A DNA stretch of 58,727 bases, taken from assembly GCF_016629665.1 (NCBI RefSeq), contig NZ_JAEPRQ010000013.1, positions 1 through 58,727 on the forward strand. The letters run 5' to 3'. Each line of letters starts with the position of its first letter. Positions within the stretch are counted from its first letter, which is position 1. Source of the stretch: Paracoccus caeni (GTDB taxonomy: Bacteria; Pseudomonadota; Alphaproteobacteria; Rhodobacterales; Rhodobacteraceae). A model generated the notes under the pieces. It was not told where the DNA came from. It worked only from the letters and a program-made list of their open reading frames with translations, and made no database searches. Below are positions 7,934 to 16,812 of this stretch, one piece after another. Made by a program: the position numbers and the translations under genes.

Positions 7934-9307
7934 ATGAGCAATCAGGACACTCCTCCCTATTTCAACATCTCGCCGGATCGGGCGCTGTCAATGCTGGGAG
8001 ATCCGACCAGCACCGTCGGCCTTGCTGAAATCGCCGGAAACTATCGCCGGGGACGTCAGGATCTGGTCGGGCGCGGGCTTGAGGAAGGTGGTGAGCGAAA
8101 GCTGCGCCTGTTCTCGACCTGGGAGATCACCAAATACCTGATCCCGATCGCGCCCCAGCATTTCCGCAGAGTGTTGCGCCAGCGGCCGGATCTGCCACAG
8201 GGCCTGTCCGAGACCGAGGGCGGGGCCAAGTGGTTCACGCTGGACGAGGTGTTGCGGCTGCGGGCGCATTTCGGGGCGGAAGGGTCGAAGTCAAAGGAAT
8301 ACCTGCCCTACCGGCCGAAAGGTCTGTCGGCAAAGATCGTGGCGGTGGCGAATTTCAAGGGCGGGGTCGGCAAGACCTCGACCTGTGCGCATCTGGCGAT
8401 GTCGGCGGCGCTGGACGGCTACAAGGTGCTGATGATCGATCTGGACAGTCAGGGGTCGCTGTCGTCGATCTTCGGCGCGCAGGTCGAGGATGAATGGCAG
8501 ACGATATTCCCGCTCTTGGCACGTCATTATGCCGAGACCTTGCGCAGCGACAACCAGCGCCGCATCGACCGGGGCGACCCGCCGGTCGCGATGGATGACA
8601 GCCTTGCCGATGCGCTGAAGATCAAGGCAGGCGATCTGATCCGCCCCACCCATTGGCCGAATATCGATCTGATAGGGGCGCAGCTCAATCTTTACTGGGC
8701 CGAGTTTCAGATCCCGGTCTGGCGGATGGCGGCGCGCGGATGGAAGCTGTGGGACGCGCTGACCGAGACACTGGCAGCGGACGGGGTGCTGGACCAGTAT
8801 GATCTCATCTTCCTCGATACCCCCCCTGCCCTCGGCTATCTGACCATCAACGGACTGGCTGCGGCAGATATTGTGCTGGTGCCCTTTGGCGCATCCTTTC
8901 TGGAGTTCGACTCGACCGGGCGTTTCTTCGACATGCTGCATTCGACCTTTGCCAGTATCGAGGACAGCGAGAACATCGCTGCACGCGCCCTTGGCCGGGA
9001 AGAGCTTCATTTCGAATGGGATGCCGTTCGTGCGGTGATGACCCGCTATGATGCCAGCCAGCAGGCCGAGATGGCCGGATTGATTCAGTCCTATCTGGGC
9101 AGCACGCTGTCGCCGCACAGACAGGATTTCACCGCTTTGATTGGTCAGGCCGGTGAACAGGTCCATGGCATCTATGAGGCGGATTACCGGGATTTTAATC
9201 GCGAAACCTATGCCCGCGGACGCGAAACCTTTGATCGGACCTATGCGGCATTCAAGTCGTTGCTTCTGGGGATCTGGCGTCGCGAAGAACGGGAATCTGG
9301 TATATGA
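7934..9307 (+). CDS. parA: Partition ATPase ParA (RepA-like plasmid segregation)
   Basis: A 457-aa partition ATPase of the long (type Ia) kind. The first 130 residues form a DNA-binding N-terminal region (RLFSTWEITKYLIPI, then WFTLDEVLRLRAHFG), used for autoregulation in such proteins. The deviant Walker A motif KGGVGKTSTCAHLA lies near residues 141-154, and the switch region ends in LIFLDTPPALGYLTINGL. Together with ParB and its parS sites it positions plasmid copies in daughter cells. It is transcribed away from repA and followed after 42 bp by parB. Confidence 0.94.
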   Translation: MSNQDTPPYFNISPDRALSMLGDPTSTVGLAEIAGNYRRGRQDLVGRGLEEGGERKLRLFSTWEITKYLIPIAPQHFRRVLRQRPDLPQGLSETEGGAKWFTLDEVLRLRAHFGAEGSKSKEYLPYRPKGLSAKIVAVANFKGGVGKTSTCAHLAMSAALDGYKVLMIDLDSQGSLSSIFGAQVEDEWQTIFPLLARHYAETLRSDNQRRIDRGDPPVAMDDSLADALKIKAGDLIRPTHWPNIDLIGAQLNLYWAEFQIPVWRMAARGWKLWDALTETLAADGVLDQYDLIFLDTPPALGYLTINGLAAADIVLVPFGASFLEFDSTGRFFDMLHSTFASIEDSENIAARALGREELHFEWDAVRAVMTRYDASQQAEMAGLIQSYLGSTLSPHRQDFTALIGQAGEQVHGIYEADYRDFNRETYARGRETFDRTYAAFKSLLLGIWRREERESGI

Positions 9308-9309
9308 TG

Positions 9310-9323
9310 TTTCGCATGCGAAA
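9310..9323. promoter_or_regulatory. Candidate parS site (TTTCGCATGCGAAA)
   Basis: A perfect 14-bp palindrome in the 42-bp gap between parA and parB. ATGAT (9304-9308) and ATCAT (9324-9328) extend it with a one-base bulge. A strict palindrome inside a par operon is the usual position and form of a ParB-binding centromere site. A close copy, TTTCGCACGCGAAA, is present at 13906-13919. Confidence 0.7.
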
Positions 9324-9349
9324 ATCATTGAAGCAGAGGAGGGTCGGAT

Positions 9350-10327
9350 ATGGCCAAGCGTAAGCGGTTGAGTGCTTTCGGTATGATGGCCGATACAGAG
9401 CATGAGACACCGCCTCTGCAGCGGATACCGCCAGTGGCGCGCATTGCCGCAGATGCCGCGGCGCAGGCAGCGCTTGACGATCTGGCGGATGAGTTGCGCC
9501 AAGCCCGTGATACGGGGCGGATGGTGGTGGAGTTGCCGCTTTCTGCCATCGATGCGGGGCATCTGCGGCGCGATCGCATGCGCATGGACCCAGAGGAAAT
9601 GGACGTTCTGAAAGCCAGTATCGCTGATCGGGGTCAGCAGGCCCCGATCGAGGTGGTGGCGCTTGACGAAGGCCGTTTCGGGCTGATTTCCGGCGCTCGT
9701 CGTCTTGCAGCGCTTGAGGGGCTGCATCGGGAAACGGGCGATGCGCGCTTCGGGCAGGTCAAGGCGCTGCTGCGCCCCTTTGAGCGGGCGCCCGAGGCCT
9801 ATCTGGCGATGGTCGAGGAGAACGAGATCCGGGCGGATCTGTCCTTCTATGAACGGGCCAGACTGGCCTATGAGGCGGCACGGATCGGAATTTTTGGCTC
9901 TCCCGCTGCGGCGGTCAAGGAACTGTTCGTCCATGCCGCGCCGCCCAAACGATCCAAGATCCTGAATTTTGTTGCTCTGCACAAGGCAATTGGCCCGGCA
10001 CTGCATTTCCCCGAGGCTATCCCGGAAAAGCTGGGATTGGCGCTTGTCAGGGCACTGGAGCTTGATCCGAAACTGGCCAAAACCGCCTCAACCCGGCTTC
10101 GCGAGGCTGCGCCGGCAACTGCCGCCGAAGAACGTGCCGTGCTGGAAGCGATCCTGCGTCCGGCATCGCGGAAGGATGAGGCGCAGGACGGCGCTGATGA
10201 TCCGGATTTTCAGCTTGGCGATGGATTGCACCTGAAGGGCAGGGCAGGGCGTGCGGTTCTGTCCGGACATGCTGTCACCAATGACTTGCTGCGCGATCTT
10301 GCCGAGTGGCTGAAATCGCGCAGCTAG
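9350..10327 (+). CDS. parB: Partition protein ParB
   Basis: A 325-aa ParB/Spo0J-like DNA-binding protein. The N-terminal ParB domain is visible as VELPLSAIDAGHLRRDRMRM, followed by IADRGQQAPIEVVAL and the SGARRLAALEGLHRETG block that corresponds to the CTP-binding box II region. The middle segment (about residues 150-215) is the helix-turn-helix part that reads parS. GAGGAGGG lies just before the ATG at 9350. It acts with ParA from the gene 42 bp upstream and probably binds the palindrome in that gap. The 3' end is convergent with the beta-helix gene. Confidence 0.92.
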   Translation: MAKRKRLSAFGMMADTEHETPPLQRIPPVARIAADAAAQAALDDLADELRQARDTGRMVVELPLSAIDAGHLRRDRMRMDPEEMDVLKASIADRGQQAPIEVVALDEGRFGLISGARRLAALEGLHRETGDARFGQVKALLRPFERAPEAYLAMVEENEIRADLSFYERARLAYEAARIGIFGSPAAAVKELFVHAAPPKRSKILNFVALHKAIGPALHFPEAIPEKLGLALVRALELDPKLAKTASTRLREAAPATAAEERAVLEAILRPASRKDEAQDGADDPDFQLGDGLHLKGRAGRAVLSGHAVTNDLLRDLAEWLKSRS

Positions 10328-10340
10328 AATTTGGAATGGT

Positions 10341-10360
10341 GTGAAGGCCTAATGCCTCAC
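10341..10360. terminator. Possible hairpin between convergent parB and beta-helix gene
   Basis: GTGAAGGC and GCCTCAC face each other across a short loop with one unpaired base. The hairpin sits at the junction of two convergent genes, where a bidirectional terminator would be expected. There is no clear T-run, so the call is weak. Confidence 0.3.
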
Positions 10361-13300
10361 AGCATCAGCGGGTCGTTCACGGCAGACAGCGCCTGATCGT
10401 GCAGGATATCCCAGAGAGCCTTCAGGCTGGCGTCATGCGTGTAGTTGTCGAAATTCGCATCGCCATTCGTCGCCGAGCGGATCTGCCCGCTGCCTTTGCC
10501 TTCTTCTCCAAGGACCAGCACAACCTCGTCCCTGACATAGTCGATCCGGATCAGCGCATCGCGGGTCCGGCCCAGGCCGGTGATCTGGATATTGTCGAAT
10601 GAACCGATGATCTGATCGGCATCGATCAGCGTCCAGTTCGTCGCCTGCTTGTTGCTGGCCCATGCGCCCAGATCAACGCGCAGGTTGCCGTCCAGCGCAA
10701 CGCCGGAGGTAACGTTCGACCTTTCACCAAAGGCACCCGAACGGAACTCGGCGATCTGTCCGAAGCCGGTATTGGTGGCGACGAAATTCAGCGTGGCGCC
10801 GTCATTCAGACGCAGCACCGCCGCATCGCCATCACGACCGTCAAACCCGACCTTGGCCGCCGTGCCGGTGATATTGATCGTGCTTCCTCGGTTCAGGTCC
10901 ATGCTGCTGTCTTCGGTTGCAAGCAGGGCCTGACCGTTATTGCTGACGCTGATTTCGGCCTTGCCAACGAAGTCGCCGGTATTGGCAAAGCGTCCGCCTT
11001 CTACCGCAATCTTCAGCAGATCGCTGTCGCGATAGCCGGACATCCAGACCTGACCGGCATTTCCGATCTGCAATTGGTTGCCGCTATCGCCGACCGAGGT
11101 CTGGCCTGTGATGTCCAACCGCCCCGAAGTGACCTTCAATGCGCCGAAATCACGGAAGATGAAATCGTCGATCGCGACCGTCTGCGCCCCAAGAAGAACC
11201 CGGTTGCCGCCCAGATCGACGCTGTCGCCATCCTGCGTTCCCGGCAGATCGCCGGTTGACCAGTTCAGCCGGTTGTCCCAACGGATACCGTCGCCCCGAT
11301 CGTCTGGCACGAAACGAAGGGTAGTCGCGTCGTCCCGGATCTCGGTTTCCAGACCGAAGCCCGCGCGGAAGAAGGCGTTGATCACATCCGCATCGACGAC
11401 CTTGTCGAGTTTGCCATTCGCCTGATCGCGCAGGTAGTCGGCCAGATCGGCAATCGTTGCCGTCGGCTTGTCCAGTAACTGAGCGGCATATTTCTGGATC
11501 GTGGTTTGGTTCAGGACGTTCGGCGACAGGCCATCGGTATTGGCGTTGGAAACCCCTGATTTGCTTCCTTTCCAATTGTAGATGATAGTGTCGTTGAAGT
11601 AGGTGTTTTGGCCGGGGTTGTAGGCGAAATGTACAACGCCTTTAACTGCCTGCTCCGCCGCGTTATTTGGATCAGCCAGATGAGCGACGATATTCTCAAT
11701 AAGTGAGGCCTGACGCGATCGATCTTCGATTCCGTAGGAGAGAGCTCCCTCCGAATGCGAAACACGCTTGTGCCCTGCGGATGTCACGATGTTGCCCAAT
11801 AACAGCGTATAATGGCCGACCGGGCCCGCTTGCAGGTAATCACCACCAAGGAAGTTGATTGCCGCATTATTGTCGATGATCGCGTTATCTTCGATATAGC
11901 CGCCAGAACGGACCTGCACGCCGAAGGATGCACCCCGCATGGTGATGTTGTCGCGGAAGGTCAGATCTCGATTTCCTGCATCCAGATAGAAATTGTGGCT
12001 ATACATGCTTGGAGGCATGGGGCTGTCACTGGAAAGATTGTAGTCATAGCCGTCTGCCCAGCCGTTATGGTCGAAGAAGTTGTTTTCGAACAGAAGACCT
12101 TCACCGCCATCGACATACATGCCACCTTTGCGATTCAGGTGCGCGTGCCAGACGTCTGAACCGTCGACCGGTGACTCGTAGATAACGTCGTAGACACTGC
12201 TGTTGCGCAATGTGAAACGATCGACACCTTGGGCCGCCATCTCGCCATCCGTCGCGATGATGTTGTCGAGCATGATATTTTCGCCCAACAGCGCTAGGAA
12301 GCCACCCTCTATATGGATGTCGCGAATGACAACATGTTTGCTTTCTTCTTGGAAGATGCGGATCTGGTCACTGACTGTAGGTGCGGCCCCTTGACCATAA
12401 GCACCGATGACTACGGGATGCAGAGCGCTTTCACCATTGGCACCGCGATTGACCAGCTGATTCATCTTGTCGTAGTCGTATCCGCGTTCCATCAATAGCC
12501 AGTTCGAGGTTGGGCCATTGCTGCCTTTGGTAACTTCATACCAAAGCTTGATTCCCAGATCCGCAGCCAGTGCCTTGTCCTCTGACCCGCCATATTCCGG
12601 GTGCTTTGCCAGCCAGGCCGCTGTGATGGATTCTGCCTTGAGGCCCTCGGCCTGGGCAATTTCCGCAGCGGTCAGGCCATCGTCCGATTGGGTGATATAG
12701 ACCTTGCGGTGATTGTCGCCATGTTCGATCACCAAACTGCCGTTGTCAGCTTCTTCCAGCATATAGACATTGCCAAGAGACCAGCCGGCTTTCTGCTGAC
12801 CTTCGGTCACAGCGACTTCGGTATCCACCTTGCGGGTGTCACCGTTTTCATAGGTGATCTCGTAGCTGAACTTGATTGCGCCGGTATTACCGGGTTCTTC
12901 CGAAAGGACGAGAGCGAGGCTGTTGTCAGGGTTGACGCTGACATTGCCATGCGACCCCTGCGACAGGATGCGGATACTGGAGATATCGTCGGCATCGGAC
13001 AGCGAGATGGTTTCAACCCGGCCCGATTCCGCGGTTGCTTTTTCAAGCCGCAGCGGAAGCTCTTCCCCGGCTGGCAAAGTGGGTGGTGTTACCGGAGGCG
13101 TCGGATGGGTAGGGACCGGATCGACAGGTGTCGGTTCAGGAGTGGTGCCGGGCGGTTGCGTGAAATGCGCGGGAAGCTCTTTCAGAGCATCCTGAATCGT
13201 TTCGACAAATTTTTGTATCGTGGCGCCAGGAACCTGCACGCCGCCGATGATCGTTCCCGGAATGGGCGTGGACGGAGAGCCGCTGCCGGTGTTTCCCGCC

Positions 13301-13722
13301 CTGTCAGCCCAAAGATTCAGGAACGTCGTGAGCTGGTCAGGCTGAGCGGTCATGTTTTGCTGCGCGGCGGGGCCGCCGGCGGAAGGGAGGCCCTGAGCGG
13401 TCCCTGACAGGGGCGCTGCGACAGCGCTGCTGCCTGAAAGGGAGGCTTGTTTTTCAAGAACCAAGGGCCGTGGGTCGCTTTCGGCAGCGCTAGCGGCATG
13501 ATCACTGACAGACGAGCCGGATCTTACCGACCCGGAAGCTGTCGTTGTCAGCAACAAGGGCATGACCGACGCGCCTGTCTGGATCTCTGGCATGAGCGAC
13601 GGTTTCGCTGCAGTCACCGGAGCAGAAAGAAGGCTGGCCAGTTCAGAATCATTCGCACGTGAAGGTGACGAGATCGGGCTGATCAGTCCGGGGAGAGCGA
13701 GAAGGAAGTCCCGAAACAGCAT
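10357..13722 (-). CDS. Large parallel beta-helix protein, pectate-lyase-like
   Basis: A 1121-aa protein, probably exported. Residues 1-200 are low-complexity and rich in Ser, Ala and Pro, with a proline-rich stretch (TPEPTPVDPVPTHPTPPVTP). About 215-330 look like a cadherin or VCBS-type beta-sandwich (ISLSDADDISSIRILSQG). About 450-720 are a right-handed beta-helix (VVIRDIHIEGGFLALLGEN, LLFENNFFDHNGW, GYIEDNAIIDNNAAI), the fold of polysaccharide lyases and epimerases. The rest repeats autotransporter-like beta strands (RLDITGQTSVGDSGNQLQIG). The N-terminus is only weakly signal-peptide-like and no RTX nonapeptides are seen, so the export route is unclear. In this setting it may cut or modify the surface polysaccharide. 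Catalytic residues were not identified. Confidence 0.72.
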   Translation of the reverse strand: MLFRDFLLALPGLISPISSPSRANDSELASLLSAPVTAAKPSLMPEIQTGASVMPLLLTTTASGSVRSGSSVSDHAASAAESDPRPLVLEKQASLSGSSAVAAPLSGTAQGLPSAGGPAAQQNMTAQPDQLTTFLNLWADRAGNTGSGSPSTPIPGTIIGGVQVPGATIQKFVETIQDALKELPAHFTQPPGTTPEPTPVDPVPTHPTPPVTPPTLPAGEELPLRLEKATAESGRVETISLSDADDISSIRILSQGSHGNVSVNPDNSLALVLSEEPGNTGAIKFSYEITYENGDTRKVDTEVAVTEGQQKAGWSLGNVYMLEEADNGSLVIEHGDNHRKVYITQSDDGLTAAEIAQAEGLKAESITAAWLAKHPEYGGSEDKALAADLGIKLWYEVTKGSNGPTSNWLLMERGYDYDKMNQLVNRGANGESALHPVVIGAYGQGAAPTVSDQIRIFQEESKHVVIRDIHIEGGFLALLGENIMLDNIIATDGEMAAQGVDRFTLRNSSVYDVIYESPVDGSDVWHAHLNRKGGMYVDGGEGLLFENNFFDHNGWADGYDYNLSSDSPMPPSMYSHNFYLDAGNRDLTFRDNITMRGASFGVQVRSGGYIEDNAIIDNNAAINFLGGDYLQAGPVGHYTLLLGNIVTSAGHKRVSHSEGALSYGIEDRSRQASLIENIVAHLADPNNAAEQAVKGVVHFAYNPGQNTYFNDTIIYNWKGSKSGVSNANTDGLSPNVLNQTTIQKYAAQLLDKPTATIADLADYLRDQANGKLDKVVDADVINAFFRAGFGLETEIRDDATTLRFVPDDRGDGIRWDNRLNWSTGDLPGTQDGDSVDLGGNRVLLGAQTVAIDDFIFRDFGALKVTSGRLDITGQTSVGDSGNQLQIGNAGQVWMSGYRDSDLLKIAVEGGRFANTGDFVGKAEISVSNNGQALLATEDSSMDLNRGSTINITGTAAKVGFDGRDGDAAVLRLNDGATLNFVATNTGFGQIAEFRSGAFGERSNVTSGVALDGNLRVDLGAWASNKQATNWTLIDADQIIGSFDNIQITGLGRTRDALIRIDYVRDEVVLVLGEEGKGSGQIRSATNGDANFDNYTHDASLKALWDILHDQALSAVNDPLML

Positions 13723-15168
13723 TCCTGTATCCTTTATACGTCTGAGATCGCCGAAGGTGCGAATGCGCTATCATCGCGGAAATTCTTTAACTTTTTATTG
13801 CGCCATTACTCGGACTTTTTGTCCGGTGATAGGCCCAGTGTCCATAACGCCCATTCGTCGGCGGATATGCGCCTCGGATTGTCGCAAGAACAAAGGCAAC
13901 TATCATTTCGCACGCGAAAAGATGCCGTAAAAACGGTGTGCCGTGAACTGAGAGGGGATTTTAAAAGTGTGGTAGATCGTCCGCCAAAACATTGCCAACG
14001 GATACTGGCGGGCTGACAGTCTTACCAAGAACGAAATAAGCGAAAGCTTTTGTCATCAAGGTCTCTTTAGACAAGAACTGTGTCGGCAGACGACGAACAT
14101 GCTCTCTGATGACACCATCATCTTATAATGGGCGGCGAAAACTGTAAAGCCGCCGCGTGGGAAAGCGGAATAGTGCGCAAAAAATAGACTCTTAAGCCGC
14201 GAGGTGAGGCGGCATACACATTCTGAAGTAAGGTAGAAAAACAAAAAATAGAATTTTTACCATTCAAAAGCATATATTTGCATGAATATTTGAGTTTCAG
14301 TCCTCGATGAGGAAAAGCCTGCTATCAAGGAAGGCGCGGATTCCGCTGGAATTGATCTTCCTTAGGTTGAGCAAATTTCCGCTAAAACAATCTGAAGCAT
14401 AATCTCCGCCGATCTTCTCAAGAGCGGAGCGGCGATTCGGTAGATTGGGCTGGTGCTCTAGCAACATTCTCAACCTATTCGATAAGGGAACATTATCGGA
14501 TAGGTTTGAAAGGAAAAAATTGATCGATGTGAGCCTCAAAATTCTTCCGATATGCGGCCTAATTTGTATATCACATTGATTAAAAGAATTTTTATGACTG
14601 CTGCCTGGTCGAGATATGGGTATCTGAGTGAGCGTATACGCTCGGTCCGACCTCATCTCTTGCGATTAGCGTTCACGTTGTCATTGCCGGATTCAGCGAC
14701 AGTCCGTCTCGTGAGTTCTGATCTCTGTCGTCGCGACAAATGATGTTGCTGAACGATCTAGGCCAGCTTGACGAGCGAGCTTCTGCACTGAGCTGGACGA
14801 GGGGTTCGGCATATGCGGCGCCTGAGCAGGCTCTTCGCTCAGGGTAGGCCAGATCCAGAAGTCGAACCGGAGACAGAGATCAGGCAGCGGATGTGAGCGG
14901 CGTGGTCATGCTGAGGGGAAGTTGTCGCACGGCAGGAAAGCCGGGCCAGAGCTCTGGGTCGCGCATGAATGACGGAGATCTTCGGTATCTCGAATTTATA
15001 CTGTAATTGAGCAAGTAATAAAATACCTCGAGTTCGTGCACGTAAAATTATATGCATAGTTTGTTTTGTACTGGTGCGCTTGACAAAAATTAGCATTTCC
15101 TGCTATTAAATAAAAATAACATTCGGCGGTGAATTATATGACTGCCGCTCAAGAGAGAACTTCGTATC
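13723..15168. other. AT-rich intergenic region without a convincing gene
   Basis: About 1.45 kb between two divergent genes, clearly more AT-rich than the rest from about 14,100 on. It contains a parS-like palindrome (13906-13919), a small CGGAC/GTCCG hairpin near 13,811 and presumably the promoters of both flanking genes. The longest frames (119 aa at 14297-14656 minus, 85 aa at 14839-15096 minus) have no recognisable domain or clear ribosome binding site; they may be remnants of decayed genes. No transposase motif or IS end was recognised. Confidence 0.6.
13906..13919. promoter_or_regulatory. Second parS-like palindrome
   Basis: TTTCGCACGCGAAA differs by a single base from the perfect palindrome TTTCGCATGCGAAA in the parA-parB gap. 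It lies in non-coding DNA about 4.6 kb away. Plasmid partition systems often have extra ParB sites at some distance, so a second, weaker parS is plausible. Confidence 0.5.
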
Positions 15169-16191
15169 ATGACATCACTGCCCGACACGCCGTTTTTTGT
15201 TGTTTCTGGCGGGTCAAATTCTTTGTTAAAAGATGGCTGGGTCGATAGTCTGAAGAAAAAATATTCCGCTGATGGATCTGTTAATAATTTGAGCATTGGC
15301 GCCGCTACAACGGCTATGGGAATGTATCGTTTCCTGTCCGCTCCTGCCATGCCAGATAAATCTATCGTTGTTTGGGAATATTCCTTGAACGAATCTAATT
15401 ACTTTGAGAACGGGCAGTCGGTTGAGCTTCTGCTGTCTCATACGAGATGGTTTTTTGAGGTCTGTGCAAGGAGGGGGTTCAAGGTTATTCCGCTGATTTT
15501 ATTTAATAAATCAGAAATGGAGGGGGCTAAAAAGAACAGGTATAGAGCGGAATTATTCGATCTTCTGAATGATTTGAAACTTCCGTATCTTGATGCCGAA
15601 AAAATATGGAAGGACGAATTTCCTCATATCGACCTGAACGATCTTTATAAGGACAATCCCCACTATTCGACGACCACAGGTTTTTTGGATGCATTGGCCA
15701 AAAAGATAGTAGAATTCTCTCCTGTAGCAAAGGTCCCTCGCTCCGATCCGGCATTTGATGGAAAAGATATTGCGGTATTTTATCCGAATTCGGAGGCAGG
15801 ACGGCCATTCGTCAACAGGATAATTAATTGCAAAATTCATGCGTTGGAAGATGAAATCAGAGTGGATATGAAAGGGCGACTTCTTGCGTGCTTTTTCATA
15901 TCATCTCGTTGCGAACCCGCCATTACATTCTCGTCTGAGCGAGGTGAGATCGGGCCATATTCCGTTCAGATCAATCCGAAGGACACTGCTCCGGCACGAC
16001 AGTTGAAGCATTTGTTGCTTTGGTCTCCGCAGTCGCGACCGCTTCAGGTGAACGGTACTTTGAGGGTCGTGCCGTCAAAGCCAACCCGGCAGAAGCCGAT
16101 CGTGCAGCACACCATGAGCTGGAGGCCCGTCGAAGACACCGAGGGTGACAGGGGAGGATTGATCGCCGTTCTGGCCGAGATCGACACGTGA
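15169..16191 (+). CDS. SGNH-type hydrolase, probably surface-glycan modifying
   Basis: A 340-aa protein. The N-terminal half resembles an SGNH/GDSL hydrolase: FFVVSGGSNSLLKDGW would carry the nucleophile Ser in GGSNS, NLSIGAATT the block II glycine, WEYSLNESNY the block III asparagine, and KDNPHYSTTTG the block V Asp-His pair. Such enzymes add or remove O-acetyl groups on capsules and sugars. The C-terminal 140 residues are an unassigned beta-rich domain. The gene is much more AT-rich than its neighbours (many AAA, TTT and ATA codons), which suggests separate acquisition. It precedes the capsule-like module by about 620 bp. The substrate is not known. Confidence 0.6.
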   Translation: MTSLPDTPFFVVSGGSNSLLKDGWVDSLKKKYSADGSVNNLSIGAATTAMGMYRFLSAPAMPDKSIVVWEYSLNESNYFENGQSVELLLSHTRWFFEVCARRGFKVIPLILFNKSEMEGAKKNRYRAELFDLLNDLKLPYLDAEKIWKDEFPHIDLNDLYKDNPHYSTTTGFLDALAKKIVEFSPVAKVPRSDPAFDGKDIAVFYPNSEAGRPFVNRIINCKIHALEDEIRVDMKGRLLACFFISSRCEPAITFSSERGEIGPYSVQINPKDTAPARQLKHLLLWSPQSRPLQVNGTLRVVPSKPTRQKPIVQHTMSWRPVEDTEGDRGGLIAVLAEIDT

Positions 16192-16812
16192 AAACCACAA
16201 CAGGTCAATGCTTTTGACAGCTTAATGTTGTCGCTACGTCAATCACAACAGGATCAGACAATGCCGTTCAGCGGCAAGAATCCGCACAACGATAGGCTGC
16301 GCATATGCGAAGTCATGCCCTCAGGTGAAGAATGGGCATGAGCGCTTGTCGGATGTTCATGTGCTGATCGTGGTTTTTGTATCTGGCTGATCGACGCAGT
16401 CGAAATATTACATAACATATTGAAAAAATTAAATATCTACCGCAGATCAACCTGACCATCCTTGGCGCCTCCGCACTGCTGAGGGGCAGGGGCATTCGTC
16501 TGAGAAGGCCAGCGATCAGCTGACCAATGCTTTCCTCCTGATCACAAACGCAAAAACCGCGTTTCTGGTGAGCAACATGAGCAAGTTACTGCGACCCCCA
16601 TATGCCTACACCCCTTGCGGCCTCGACAAGCCGGTTCTCTAGGGCTATCTGCGACGGAAAATCGGCTCGGTGTCCGAGAAGCGGCATGCCCCGAAAATCA
16701 TGTGTCTAAGCTGATATGGCGAGAAAAACATACGCTTTATATCTCTTGGCGCTTGATATGATCATGCCAAATTGATGGTCGGGAATTCGATTAAAAACAG
16801 GGATCGGCGAGA
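16192..16812. other. Intergenic region without a recognised gene
   Basis: A 621-bp gap between the SGNH gene and the KpsC-type fusion gene. Base composition changes from AT-rich to the GC-rich average along it. All frames are short and show no known motif. It probably contains the promoter of the capsule-like operon in its last 100 bases and may include remnants of older genes. Confidence 0.5.

Noticed and set aside
8291..10006. 571-aa minus-strand frame opposite parA and parB
   Set aside because: It lies antisense to two clearly assigned partition genes, has no known domain and shows the Arg/Pro/Gln-rich pattern of shadow frames in GC-rich DNA.
14297..14656. Possible 119-aa gene in the AT-rich gap
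   Set aside because: There is no recognised motif and no convincing ribosome binding site. It may be a decayed gene fragment but cannot be supported from sequence alone.
14735..15000. Possible IS or transposase remnant in the AT-rich gap
   Set aside because: Composition changes here suggested a mobile element, but I found no terminal inverted repeats, target duplication or DDE-type motif.
16192..16812. Possible small genes before the KpsC-type fusion
   Set aside because: All frames are short with many stops and match nothing recognisable.
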